From: Bugula neritina
Taxonomy: Eukaryota > Bryozoa > Gymnolaemata > Cheilostomatida > Bugulidae
Assembly: GCA_964035545.1 (NCBI GenBank)
Contig: OZ037766.1
Span: forward strand, 28,462,673 to 28,526,672
Length of the DNA: 64,000 nt
Reading direction: 5' to 3'
Both the position numbers and the translations under genes were made by a program. This document shows positions 10,921 through 25,800 of this stretch, in pieces. How positions within the stretch are numbered: the stretch's first letter is position 1; every line of letters begins with the position of its first letter. The notes under the pieces were generated by a model that saw only the letters and a program-made list of their open reading frames with translations, searched no databases and had not been told where the DNA came from.

Positions 10921-12223
10921 TCAATACATTGAACAAAATCCAATGTTACAAGGTGCAGTGCTATTGAACTTATAAATAACATCATTAGACGAGCACCTCA
11001 TTACAAACATACTATATTGTTTATCTTTGCATCCTCCTGCCCATGAACTATAGACTGTAATCTTCTTAACCAGACTAATTGGTGTAGGCGTACGTTCATC
11101 ACTCCATATTGCTCCATGGGTTCCACAACTTCCTGTCGTTGCCGGGCAACTATCTAACAACCTTGTACCAGCATCTCCAGTGAATCTAAACCAAGGGTTT
11201 CCCAGAGATGCTAAAGTGTTGGAATCACAGTTAGTGAATCCTCCAATCGGAGTAAGTGCTTCGCCAAAGTAATCTCTCCTCCAGCTTCCTGTGAAGTTGT
11301 GAGCAGTAAGGCACAAGGGTGATTGGTTTATTAATCCATTCATTTCTGTACTGGACGGTTTGGCTGTAGACGCGATACCTGTAAAGATAATTCAGCAATA
11401 CACAATGAAGTATATACAGTAAAAGCATACATGTAGGTGTTTCAAGTTTAAAAAACATAAGGATCTGGTACCAAAAACAGTATGAAACCAATGCTTATCA
11501 ATCATGCTTAAATTAGGACTTATTTCTCAAAGTTTAAAAGACAGTTTCAAAAGATAAAACAAATATTGCTATATATCTTTTTAGAGTTTACTGCGAAAAA
11601 ATGTTCTTATAAACTGTCTGCAGTCATGAGCAGAACTGATAGCAGCAATAATTGTTGTTGCACTAGACGTAGGCTATAATAAATTTAAAAAATACGAAGT
11701 AGTTATGATTCATAATACTTTTTATTATGAGTGAAATATTATGATTAAGTTAAATATCTTGACTGTTTGACCACTCCCAAGTTATTTGTCAAGCACAGTG
11801 GGGTCTATTTTTGCATATTTAGTGAGTTAGAAACTACAGTGCTTATTTCTAAAACAGCTGACTTATGATACAAGGTATTTTATAAAAACTGCAACTCTAT
11901 CAGCCAGTAAAATTGAGTCATTAGTATATACCTGATAAATTGTTTGTCTCTAGTTTGTCTCTAGAGGTCTGTGTGAATATGAGTATTAGACTTGTAACCG
12001 CTATTATTGTAACGACAGCTGTCCACACAATTAAGCCAATAAGAACACACTTTACATTTACTGAAAATCGTCTCTTAGACTTTTTCATAGCTGAGGTTCT
12101 GATAGGAAGCTTTATATCTTTTATTTCTTGTATTTCCTGGTATTCGCCAAACATATCGTCATTATTCTCAATCTCTTCACCTGATTTACCTGACTCATGT
12201 ATATAGCTAACGTTGGACATCAT
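10921..12223 (-). CDS. Type II membrane protein with D8C domain
   Basis: Exons 11932-12223 and 11378-10921 join in phase 1 (TCAG|GTATAT ... TTTACAG) and give 249 aa. Residues 1-57 are acidic then basic (KKSKRRF) and cytosolic in character. Residues about 58-83 are one hydrophobic membrane helix. The rest is extracellular with several N-glycosylation sites. The extracellular part matches the D8C domain of uromodulin/GP2-type proteins: an N-terminal Trp-x-Arg block, PWFRFTGDAGTRLLDSCP, a CGTHGAIWSDE block corresponding to the CxxxxPxW region, and a closing C-x(4)-C pair before the stop. The domain is normally found in secreted or membrane adhesive proteins. A single-pass type II protein with one terminal D8C domain is unlike the vertebrate members. 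Confidence 0.82.
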
Positions 12224-14361
12224 TGCTTTCTGTAATCAATACAATAATTCTACAGTCAATTCAGTCTCCACTTAAAGATGTTTATGCGTGATACTACATA
12301 ATTTAGTACGATTGATTATTTACAGATACAAACAGACCGTTGAAGTGGCATGCTGACTAAATACCTAAGATATTTGCTTCAATTTACCTTCCTAAATCAT
12401 AGAGTGAAGAACATTTCTATGCATTCTATTTTACAGATAGAATTTATTACGAAAATTTAGTTACAATACTTTGTACAATAAATAGGCATTACAATTGTAT
12501 TGGCATTAATTACGCACTTTACAGAACGCAGGGCTGCTGCAGTATAGAATAAATAAAAGTGGAGATGAATGATAAGATTACAGTTCTGTTAAAAGCATTC
12601 TACTTTCACTTTGTAGTCTTCAATATTAGTGAAACAACAAAGCTTACCCAAATTTACTTTCTTCTTCAAAATAGCTCAAAAACTCCACCAGTGCTTTTTC
12701 GAATTACACAAATATATTTGTTATGTTACTTTCAACTCTTTCAACACATATGAAGATTAATATATCTTGTTATCCAAACTGTGGAATAGCCCTCTACTAG
12801 CAATCCGTAGATTTAATAGACACATAATATTTGCATAGTATTATATTACGTACAGCATTATAGTACTCACTTGTATAAGCTAAGCAGCCGTTTGTGCTGT
12901 TGAATACAGCTGTTTGTGAAAAAACAATTTTACGTAACTCACTGTGATATAAAAGCATTAATATCAGCTAACAATGCTAGAGCAGACTGCGAAAGGTATA
13001 CCTAGATTGGTCCTTTATGAAACTTAGTTCTAGTTTGTTACACAATAAATGATTGTAAGTATTATAACCATTCTACAATCAGTTGATAGATCAATACATT
13101 TAAAAATGAATTCATTCATTCAACTATGAAAACTTAATTCAATCACAATTGCTGAATAACGCAGTTTGGTTTTGAAGCCATTCATTATTAGAAATGAAAC
13201 TTTAATGAATGCAGTGCTTTGAGTTGAACTGCTAACAAGGAAGTTTGCTAATGTATCATATATCAGTGTATTGGTTGAGCTTAACTGTTTACATACACTT
13301 GTGTTGATCTTGAGTATTTTAGAGAGCCCTCCTTACTTGACAGCTGCTGAGTATAGAAACAAATCTAGCTTCTCAATAACATTCGCAAAAACAAAGGTTA
13401 TAGTGTTATCCAGCAGACGAGTTTTGAAGAAACAGAAAAAAAATTGTGCAATTTCCCTTTTTTGGCTTTCCCATTACTTAAAATAAAAGTTAGCACCAAA
13501 ATATGTTTCATATAATGAATTGTTACTTTGTTAGCCTACTTTACTATCCTGTCATGCAGACAATGCATGAAGTTGTTTTGGGAAAAGCTGGTAGCAATTA
13601 CTGTTAACACATGATGTAGCATAATACTTATTCTGGAGCAGTGAACTTAGTCAGTTGTACATAGTTCTATATGAAAATATATTGGCCAACTGAGACTAAA
13701 CTAAAATCATCAAAACTCGTTAGTTACATAATAGAAATAATGTTAACTAATGTTAAAACCTGTTGAGTATCCAAAATACTTTTATCTGGAACTTAGCAAA
13801 GAGTATTGGAAGTTTGCCTTGAGACATGTTATAGTATGATATAATGATAAAATGAATCGTATTAATATCAGTTTACAAAACTTAATAGCCCATAGCTTGC
13901 AGTAATTGGTACAATATAGTGTAGTGTGGTGGGGTGTGGTGCAGTGTTGTGTTGTGTTGTGTTGTGTAGCATAGTGTACAGCATAAAGTTTATTTTGCGC
14001 TGCTCTGGTTGAGTTTGAAAGTTGCACAACAATACAACAAAAAGTAACAAGCCTTGTTTTGGTTCGGGTTCAGCAAAGCACTTTATTTTGCATTTTATAG
14101 TTTGAAAGAGACATGATTATATAGCAGCATTCTAATTTTTTATGTCACAGTTTTTATATAGCCTATAAACTTATTCAGAACTCAACAACCTACTTAGAAG
14201 CTAGCTAAACTACTTTCTATCAACATTACATATCATGATTTAAGAAAGATAAATGTATAATCTAAACTTTATTCCAAGCATATATATAATAGTTGACAAA
14301 TTTCCTTTGAGGTTCGTTTTATTTTAAACAATAATTAATATTTCACAGCTAAGCTGTTGAG
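12224..14361. other. Intergenic; GT-rich short repeat at 13920-13970
   Basis: No convincing gene. Contains a GTGTT/GTGGG-type simple repeat at about 13920-13970. Short reading frames here have no splice or family support. AATAAA on the minus strand near 14320 probably serves the Cys-rich gene. Confidence 0.5.
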
Positions 14362-16432
<2,071 letters not shown>

Positions 16433-17856
16433 TATGAAATATTTTCAAAATGTACCAACCCTATATAACAAAAAATAAAAACATTTGAATATTAATACAT
16501 TTATGTACAGCAATAGTGATTAGAACAAACGCTCATTGTATTGGTTTAAAGTACAGTGTGGTGAAAGTGTTATAGTAAACAAAAAGCTACTATTCTGCTG
16601 CAAACTCTGCCTTCAACAGCAATCAAAGTGTTGGGGATAGTAGATAAATGACTTTATAAATTCTAATTCTAATGTTTTGAATTAAAATAATATGTAATTG
16701 GGGTAAACTGTGATATTTTTGCATGATTAATTTAAAATGCTCACCTGTAATGTTTACCTAAAGTACCACTAACTTCGTTGTAGTCATGAATGAAGCAGCA
16801 ATAGATGTGCGATAGCTTTGTTTTGCTCAATACTTAAGCTAAATGTATGCAATTAATATATTGATTATAAGTAAGAATTGTCTCCTGAATTTGAACAATA
16901 AGCAGCCAAAAACAATAATGAATAATAACACCATTGTCTTAAAATGAATACAACGTGTGATCAACCATTTGCTATAAACTGCTATACTATTGGATTGAAC
17001 TAACTTTACTGCTTTCCTAATACTTCAAGAAACATTGTTTGGTACATGCACCAATATGATCAGTCACAAACAGTTGAGCATAATCCAAGTCAAAATATTG
17101 GGTGCATTATAACCAAAGATATTTTCAAGAGGATTTAGATATTTTGTGTTTTCATTGTAGTTCCTCAGTTTAGCTAAAAATATTCCAAAATAGAAATTGT
17201 GCCAGAAATAGAGCGCCCTAGCTGTGCATGGCTCTGTTAATTTTCTTCTAGTGTCGGCTTGTTTATAACTACATTTTTTCAGCTATACATAAACCGGATA
17301 CTGTTTTGTAGTAGGTAGGCAATGGATAGCTAAAGCTAGTTTTGTGTTTGTTGGCAATTTGGCATGATTTACTCTGTAAGCATTGATATCTGAGAGTATT
17401 TATTGCATTAAGCCCAAGATTTTCTTTTTGCTTTAATGTCTTTGTTTAAAGAATTTGGTCAGCATCATATACATTTATGTTTGATTTTTCTTCGACTGTC
17501 ATTTATGTTTCTGCAAGTGCATTTTCTGCACCTGATACGTATAAATAATTGAACACAAGGTTACTCTCTTATAACTTTTGTTGGTTGAATCACCATTATT
17601 TTCTGAGCTAAGGTAGCCCAGCTCAGCATTGTATCAACCAATCATTAGAAAGTTTAAAGTTTACAGCTACTGTCTAGCTCTGTCATTAAGCAATGCCAAT
17701 CCTACGTCATTTTTAGCATATACTTATACGATTTTACCTTTTTGCGATATTTATCAACTAAAAACTGTTATGACACAAAATTTGTATCTAAAACAACAGC
17801 TAGCCTAGAAACTCTTGTCTGTGCAACCCAATGCTACGGCCTTCCACATCTATATA

Positions 17857-17925
17857 TTATACTATACTATATTATACTGTGATATACTATACTAGACTAT
17901 GCTGTGTTATACTGTACTAGCTTAA
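17857..17925. repeat. TATAC-type simple repeat
   Basis: Degenerate run of TATAC/TATTATAC units. The surrounding 16.4-18.2 kb is AT-rich with no gene that I can support. Confidence 0.7.
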
Positions 17926-18177
17926 GCCACTGCGATATATTGTAATGGATTCTCATCCTCTATTGTTCTGAAATAACTGCGTGCATCAGTACTATAAATA
18001 CTGTTGCGTATCGTTCTTAATGCTGTAATTATAGTTAAGTAAGCTAGCTTGCTAATGCCTAAGTATGGTGATTACTGTTAAGCTTTCAGCATAATGTAAT
18101 TTTACTGAAATACGCATTCTGAAGTTATGTAATATCTCTTTTACTAATGGTGCTTTTCTTTTACTAATGTTGCTTTC

Positions 18178-18460
18178 TTTTGTGTGTGTCCTTGGTTGCT
18201 GAGATCGGCACTTCGGTCTTCCGAAATGCCAATGTACCGAAAATCGACACTTTTCGGCATTTCGGAACCAGATCTCGGCAACAAAGGAATGTCTTTGTCT
18301 CGCTTGTATATAAAAGCCAGCGAGTTCCAGTGTAGTTCAGACTACTACTGGAGCTCGCTGGTAGTAGGGCCATAAGCTGTATCTGATGCAAATAAAGTTA
18401 TCTTTCATTCGTACGCAAATACTTGGCTTATTCTTTCTAGAGCATGTAGGCACTAGTTGC
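18178..18460 (+). mobile_element. Possible solo LTR (TATA box, polyA, hairpin)
   Basis: This is a GC-richer block in AT-rich surroundings. It has a TTTCGGCATTTCGG inverted motif (about 18205-18285), TATATAAAAG (18307-18316), then AATAAAG about 75 bp downstream (18391-18397). A TATA box closely followed by a polyA signal is the arrangement of a retrotransposon LTR. No internal coding region, second LTR or target duplication was seen, so the boundaries are approximate. A short non-coding transcription unit is the alternative. Confidence 0.4.
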
Positions 18461-19214
18461 ATTCAAAACCCACAGTTTACTACAATATAACTTATACTAT
18501 GAAAATATGAACTTTATTTTCAGATAAAATTTAATTAAATAACACCAAAACAACACTTGCAGTAATGTTACAGTATATTAATATAAACTGATAGTAGTGA
18601 GACAAGCTTTCATGTCAATGTAATTACTAAGATAGTCAATATTGATTAACCATACATTGCACTATACATTGTTTATTAGTTACGAAATAAAAAGAGTAGA
18701 AATAAAAAACTTATTTCAGTCATTAGCAGCATAAAAAATTAACTAAAAAATAGACAACCCATTTAAGCTTTTCCTGGACTTTTAAAAAAATGAGCAAAAT
18801 AGACTAAAATTTATCAAATTTTAAAAATAATGGACATCAGTTTTGATGAGCTTAAAATATCTATTCTGGGATATCAACATTTGTCTGTTCAGAAGCAGCC
18901 ATGTTCTTCAGTTTTCTACAACACATGCATTGAAGTCAGCGGGACATTAGAAACATGTGAATATAACTCCACAAGGGAATACAAGCTCAAAGCTAACTGT
19001 ATAATCCAAGTGTAGGGAAACTAGTTGTGTGAGAGTAGAAAGCGTGTGACTGATATAGAGTTGTTAGTGGATGACTTTACAACAAAAATAATACACAGAA
19101 TTGAGGGAGAAGTTTATAAGCAAAATAAACTAATTGCAAACGACTAGCAAAACTGAAGTGTGAGTGCTGACAACAAATACTCTAAATATATCAACTAATT
19201 TTAGACAGCTTTAG

Positions 19215-19300
19215 TGTGGTGTGGTGGAAGAGGGGTGTGGTGGAAGAAGGGTGTGGTGGGGGAGGTGTGTGGTGGAAGAGGTGTGTGGGAGAAGGAGAGG
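19215..19300. repeat. Purine-rich minisatellite (GTGTGGTGGAAGAGG)
   Basis: Repeated GGTGTGGTGGAAGAGG-like units. A second purine-rich array with AAGGGTAAGAGGAGAGTGGG-like units lies at about 19485-19575. Confidence 0.75.
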
Positions 19301-19874
19301 GCAGATGTCAGGATTAGCTTTCCCAAGTTGAGAAAAACTGCAAATATGTTCTGAACAGCATCTTAGCATCTTAAAACATGTTCTAATATTCACAGAGCTA
19401 CAAAATGAAGAAAGCCACTGAACTTTATATAGGAGTCTGATGTAAGTTTCAACATAGGCACAAAGTAACCTCCATGGTACGAGGATAGGGCAAAGGTAAG
19501 AGGGTGGGAGGAGAGTAGAAGGGTGGTAGGTGGATAGCAGAAGGGTAAGAGGAGAGTGGGAGGAGGGTAGTATACTTATTAGAAGCAGAGCTTAAAAGAA
19601 TTGATGAAATACTCAAAAAAACAAGCAGAGCCACTCTAGTAGGTAGATGCAGTAGATTATTATAACAAAAGCAGTGAAAGCAATGCCAAACATACTAGAG
19701 GTGAGGTGGTTCAGTACATTGCAGTAGATTACACTTCATACTGAGTATGCGTTTCAGCAGATTACACTTCATCAAATGTATTTAAAAAGCCATGCAATGA
19801 AGACCATCACACCTGAAGTTGAAACCCGCCACTAGAAAGCTATTAGAACAAGCGTACAACACTAACCTTTCTAC

Positions 19875-22800
19875 TCACCTACTCTCTATCCTCTCACATT
19901 TTGGGCAGTTTTTATTGCGTTTGTTGTAGCAGTTGCTATGGTAACAAGAGAGGCAATCTACAGACAAACAAACAACTATAAAGAACAAAACAGCTGCTGC
20001 TATGGTAACATGAGAGGCAATATACAGATAATAATGCACATCACAGAAGTATAATGGCATTGCTATGGTAACAGCAGAGGCTATCAACAGACAGAAATAG
20101 CGACACAAGAATACACCAGCTGTTGCTCTGCAAATGCAGTGTTAACAATCTGAACATAGATTTCACAACTGTTACTCCAGAAACAGATTTAAAAAATTTA
20201 CAGATTCCCTAATGCTTGCATGTACAAAAGCATCAAGGCGTGTGACTAAAAATCATATTGTGGTGCCTCAATATGTCAACATGATTCGTCTGGCCACAAT
20301 GGTGACCCATTTATGGAAAAATTTGAAGATGGTAGACTTACGATTGCACCGGACAACTTTGTCAAACTGAAATGGAAAAAGGATGTCTTTTGAGTTATTG
20401 CATATTTCGCATACAAAACCTTTTGCCACACACAGCTAAAACAAATCAGATTTTTATATTACTGTAGAGAATGAATGCAGGAACTAGGCAATGAAATATG
20501 AGAGTATATCAACTATGCATGTAGGTGAGAGTAAAAAGCAACAGATAAACTTCACAGAGTTGCATTCAAAAGCTGCACTATGTTGTACCAACCACATGCA
20601 ACACATGCATCTTTATTTTGGATTTGAATGACAAGACATTTAAACAGAATTTCTATAGGAATTAGAAGCTGGGAGAGATAACTCTAAACAACCTTTATAC
20701 AGGCATAACTAAAAACTTGACAACTTCCCGTTGAATACAGTAAATAGACAGAGATTCTTTATGTAACCTGGGTAAAAAAAATTCCCAACAAAGCACAAGA
20801 ACCCAGGTTTGTGATGATCATCTAGCCGTATAGTATCTAAGGCTATTTTCAGCCCCCACCCCTTACTTATACTAAAACCAAATTGTGAAATTCTTCAACA
20901 CTGACATTCTATGAGTGAAAATTCAGCTAACATTCCATAAGTAAACTATAGTACTGTTCAGACCATCACTTCTACTAGACTGTAGCTTTATTTATATGAA
21001 CAGATAATGGTTATGGCTACTGCAGCAGAAACCGTGAATTCTGTCCAGCTATATATCCTAGAACACTTAAACATATGTGTTTAGGTATATTATAACCAGC
21101 ATTTTTTATATTTCTCTTTCCAAATCACAATACTACATGTACTATATAACACAATATTAACTAACAAGGATGTGATGCACTAATGAAGTGTATGAACTGT
21201 TGAACATAAATGAGAATTATTAAACCAGCTAATGTTTGTGACTTGCTCAATGTTGAGAAGTTTTTATATTAGTTGAGACGGTTAGCATACAGATAGGGGC
21301 GTAGTGTACATAAGGGGTTGGTAATTAGGGGCGTAGTGTATCTAAGGGGTTGGTGATGATGAAGGTAGTAAAAGATATACTCACTGGGCAATCTAATATA
21401 TGACTTATCACCGACTTGGCCACTTCTTGCAGCTCTCGGTCTAAGACTTTAGATTTGGCCTACAAACAGTAATTTAGTACTGTAACTATGACTATAACAC
21501 AATATAATACGAAAAAATATAATAAAATAGTATATATAATTATGTAAAAAGAAACACTAAAATATATCTGGATAAATGTTTAAACTTAGAGCGGGTGTAA
21601 TATCTACAGAGTAAGTCAATTGAAGAGCAAATACACAGCTGAGTTGGGTCTGTCCACATAGTAAATCGAATAAGTATTGGCGTTTGTCCCTGAAAATATT
21701 TTCATGAATAGCGAGATGTATTAATAATTTTGGATTATCAGATATGATTCAAAATCAAAGAGCTCTGATAGGCTGACTAGTCTAAAAGTTATGTACTTAC
21801 ACTAGCTAACTTACTTATAACGGAGTACATATATATAATATACACAACACTTACACTGATTAAGCTATGTATATAACACATGTAGATTATATATATAATA
21901 TATATACACACTTACACTGAGCAAATCATTTATAGAGTATAAATGTACATCGTCCAACATGTACGAAGGTATTGCCGACATTTTCTCATAAAATCTAAAA
22001 TATGAAGTTTCCTAAATACACACACAAGAAATTCACACTAAGAGCCTAGAAAACTTCTGTCACTGCTAGTCAGTTATCAACACTGCAGAATTTAGCACTG
22101 TGACTACTTAGTACTGTGACTATTCACTCAGTACTGTGACTATTCACTTAGTATTGTGACTATTCACTTAGTACTGTGACTATTCACTTAGTACTCAGAC
22201 TACTTACTCTGTGGCCAGTCTGCAGGAGACCAGAAAGGGTCTTGAAAAACGAAGCTGCAATCTAGAACGAGTAATTCTTTGCAGAGTCTTGACTTTCTGC
22301 AGTAAACCTATGCTGATGTCAAGGACATTGAAGAGTGGGTCGGCTGCCATTCTCTCAATGAGATCAAATGAGAACTTGGATACCGGGTACTAAAATAACA
22401 GTTTATATGCTGCCAATAAAATATATGATGCCAATATGGTAAATATGCTGCCAATAACAACAAAACACGGCCATGTTTGTGACAAAATATTCTTGCTAAC
22501 TTTCAAATTACAAAAAAAAACATCATCAAATAGGTTTCAGTAATTTTTTCAACCACCTTATAACGGGTCTACCAGTTACAAGTAGTTAAATCAAAAGCCT
22601 TGTATACTTGGGCAGAATAGAGTGATTGGAGTTGTCCTAACCTTGGTAAAGTCCCATTTGTGAAGAATTCTGGCCGGAATAATAGATAAGTTGTTGGTGT
22701 GACAGCAATGGCAGAAATATTTACCCAGATATTCACAATATCTAAACCTCTTCAAATAACCTACAATATGTGATGACATGAGAAGACAATGGAGACTTCA

Positions 22801-25800
22801 GACCACAGATTAGCAACAGTATAGTTCCTTCTTCACGTATTGCTACTCGGCAACAAACACGCTGTAGTTATTCGCATCACTGAGTCAAAAACTTAAAATA
22901 AAGTGCAGACTTGTGTATCTGAAGCTCCTGTGAAAATAAATAAAAGGTTTTGCATCAAACTATTTTGACTAAAAAACGAGTGAAATATGCTTAAAATGAC
23001 GCAATATCCTGCGATCAGATGTTCCTTCAAACACCTGTACTTAGATGGCAGTATTTGGTGAAAAAGTGACGCAATCTCGAGAACTAATCACTTTTTTAAA
23101 AAAAGCAGAAAATTTTTATATAAATACCGTTGTTCACAACCAAAAATTATTTAAGCAACCAAAACAATGCTTTTTTATTGGATTTTTTCTGGCCTTCATG
23201 TTCCAATTGGTCTCATTATTAATGCAAAATTTAATGTGTTCAAAATGAGACAATTAACTTATTAAAATAAATATTTTATTAAAGTAAATATTGCATTAAA
23301 CGCACTGCCTCACTAATATGCAGGCATATCAACTTTTTATGAAGTGAGATAAAATATAAGAATTTCTCAAATTAAACATGAGAGTTAAAGAGAGAAGAGA
23401 GAAAGGCATACCTTGCTCTATTTTCATACCACAGCCAGCACACCTGTAGTTCTGCTTACTAATAAGTATCTTTCTCCTGAAATACAAGAAGATGAGTTAC
23501 ATAGAGATGACTTATACCAACACAAACAGGGGAGATAACTTCTTAAGCCAATATCGGAGTATTTGAGGCTTTATTGAAGCTAAAAGCTGACTAAGCATGG
23601 AAGTGGAACTAGTGTCAGAGCGTGACTCAGCCATGAGTTAGTAGTCACATGGGCTATGAGTCATGGAGAGGCTTCAAGTGCTATTGGAGTTGTGACAGCA
23701 AATTTAGTAAAATATAGTGGAATAAAGGATTCAACTTGTGAAAAAAGGGTTTGTCAAACTGATGCAATAATGATTCCGGCACCCACTTTTATAGAAAGCT
23801 GTTAGTACTTTATTTGCTTTCAATTTTCATCATGGAAAATAAATGGAAACCCAGTGTGTTTTGGTGGAGCAGTTGAAAGAGAAGCAGCACTAACCCGGGG
23901 TTGGGGTGAATATTGAAGATAATCTGAGGTCGTGGAGGAGCCCAGTCAGCATTTCCACGGATCCGAGTTCCTTTTCTACCTTCCATCATGTCGTCAGGAG
24001 AGATAGGCAGCGAGTCAGGTAGCGGCAGCAACTGAGAGTATTACAGACAGCGTGTCAAAGAGTGAGTCAGCCAACCCGGATGGATTAACGGAACATAATG
24101 CGTGAAATCTAACAATTACTGTTTACAAGAAATGCAAATGGCTAATAAGAATAAATTACAAAAATTTAGAAGATCTGACCACTTTATAGAAGTAGAGACA
24201 TAATAGTGTTATGTCATGTTATGTTATGTTATTGTAGTAGCTGTTCAGCATAAATTGATTAACTGTTACTGTAAATTATGACCGTTACTGTTACTAATAA
24301 CTGTGACTGCTACTGTGACTATTAACTGTAACGATGACTGCTGTAACTGCTACTTTAAGTTCTACTGGAAGTATAAACTGTGACTATGACTACTGTTGCT
24401 ACACCGTGACAAGATTGTCTTGTATATTACAGAACATTCTAGATAAGTGTTTGGTTATACAGAGCTGGAATTACTCACAGCTTGAGGTGCCTCCTTCTCA
24501 GATACCAGCCAGACCAGTTCATCAGCTTTGGGTAGATGATACTCATTAAACTGGCTGAGTAGTGAGAGGGCTACTTGGTCAGCAGAGGGGTTGACGTTAC
24601 TTGACAGCCCACTATCAGACCTACACACATTGTGGGAACTTAGTTTATACATATACATATACTAGTATTTTTATTGTTATTGCATTACATTTATTCATAT
24701 ACTTAACTCCTAACTTAACATAGATGAAAAAAATTATTCAATTTCAACACAAATTAACAAAAATTTTACCAAGCTATTTTTGAATTATTCAAATTCAAAA
24801 GGTTTATACATCAAAGTGAAATAATTGAGAATCATTTTTGGATTTCCAATTCAGCCGCGATTAGTTCAGATCCAACCCTCAAAAAAAGAATGTAGAAAGT
24901 GTCAAGGCCATTCTACAGTCTCATACTTCACTTTCTCGAATGCAACGCCTATCTACTGTATAACACTAAGAAAACACACTTTTAATGAAAAATATTTTAT
25001 AAAAAGTATTAATGGCGTTTCCGTTGCAGAAAAAATACCACGTTAAATGATGGCAAAGCATGCAGCTTCAAGCCAAAGGTTTTGCTGAATATTCCACTCC
25101 AATGTTTAATAATTTGTTAGGAAATTAATACCTCCATTTAACATGGCTAAAATTGGGTTGTTATTATTAATACTACTACTAACTGAGTTACCACTACTAA
25201 CTGAGTTGCTACTACTAACTGAGTTACTACTACTTACTGAGTTACTACTACTAACTGAGTTACTACTACTAACTGAGTTACTACTACTAACTGAGTTACT
25301 ACTACTAACTGAGTTACTACTACTAACTGAGTTACAATCACAGTGAATCACTACTGAGTGAACCCAACATTGTTAGCCAATCATGTGAAAGCTATCACTA
25401 CTCACAGCCTATCAGTGAATAGTAATCCATCTCGAAGAGTGAGCAAAGAGTCTGTGTCGGAGGGAACAGAGCTATTGTACTCGTCTTCTTCACTAAACAT
25501 GGAATCTGCAACAATAAATATCTAACTACATCACAGGAAACAGTATCTATCTACAGCAGACTAACCAGTATTTGCTCTGTCGCACACCACACACATTTGC
25601 TTTATTTCAGTGCCTTGACCATGAAAACAGCAAAAAACAGTCTTGCCTTGTCAATCGCTTAAAAATCCAATCTGAGGTGGTGCAGACAATCAATACAGAC
25701 TTAGTATCTATCGGCAGCAAATAGCACATATCTGCAGCAATTAATAAATACCTGAAGTACAGTAAATAGTATTAATCTGCAGTAATGTTAACTCAAATAA

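Noticed and set aside
18830-19015. 61-codon plus-strand frame with several Cys
   Set aside because: No signal peptide, no splice context, no family resemblance. Length is within chance for this region.
19960-20108. Hydrophobic frame upstream of the last Rubicon exon, resembling a membrane helix
   Set aside because: It is the translated intronic duplicates of the exon's acceptor region. The frame has no start, donor or family support.
25106-25351. LTELLL / SVSSSN repeat proteins
   Set aside because: Intronic 18-bp tandem repeat read in different frames.
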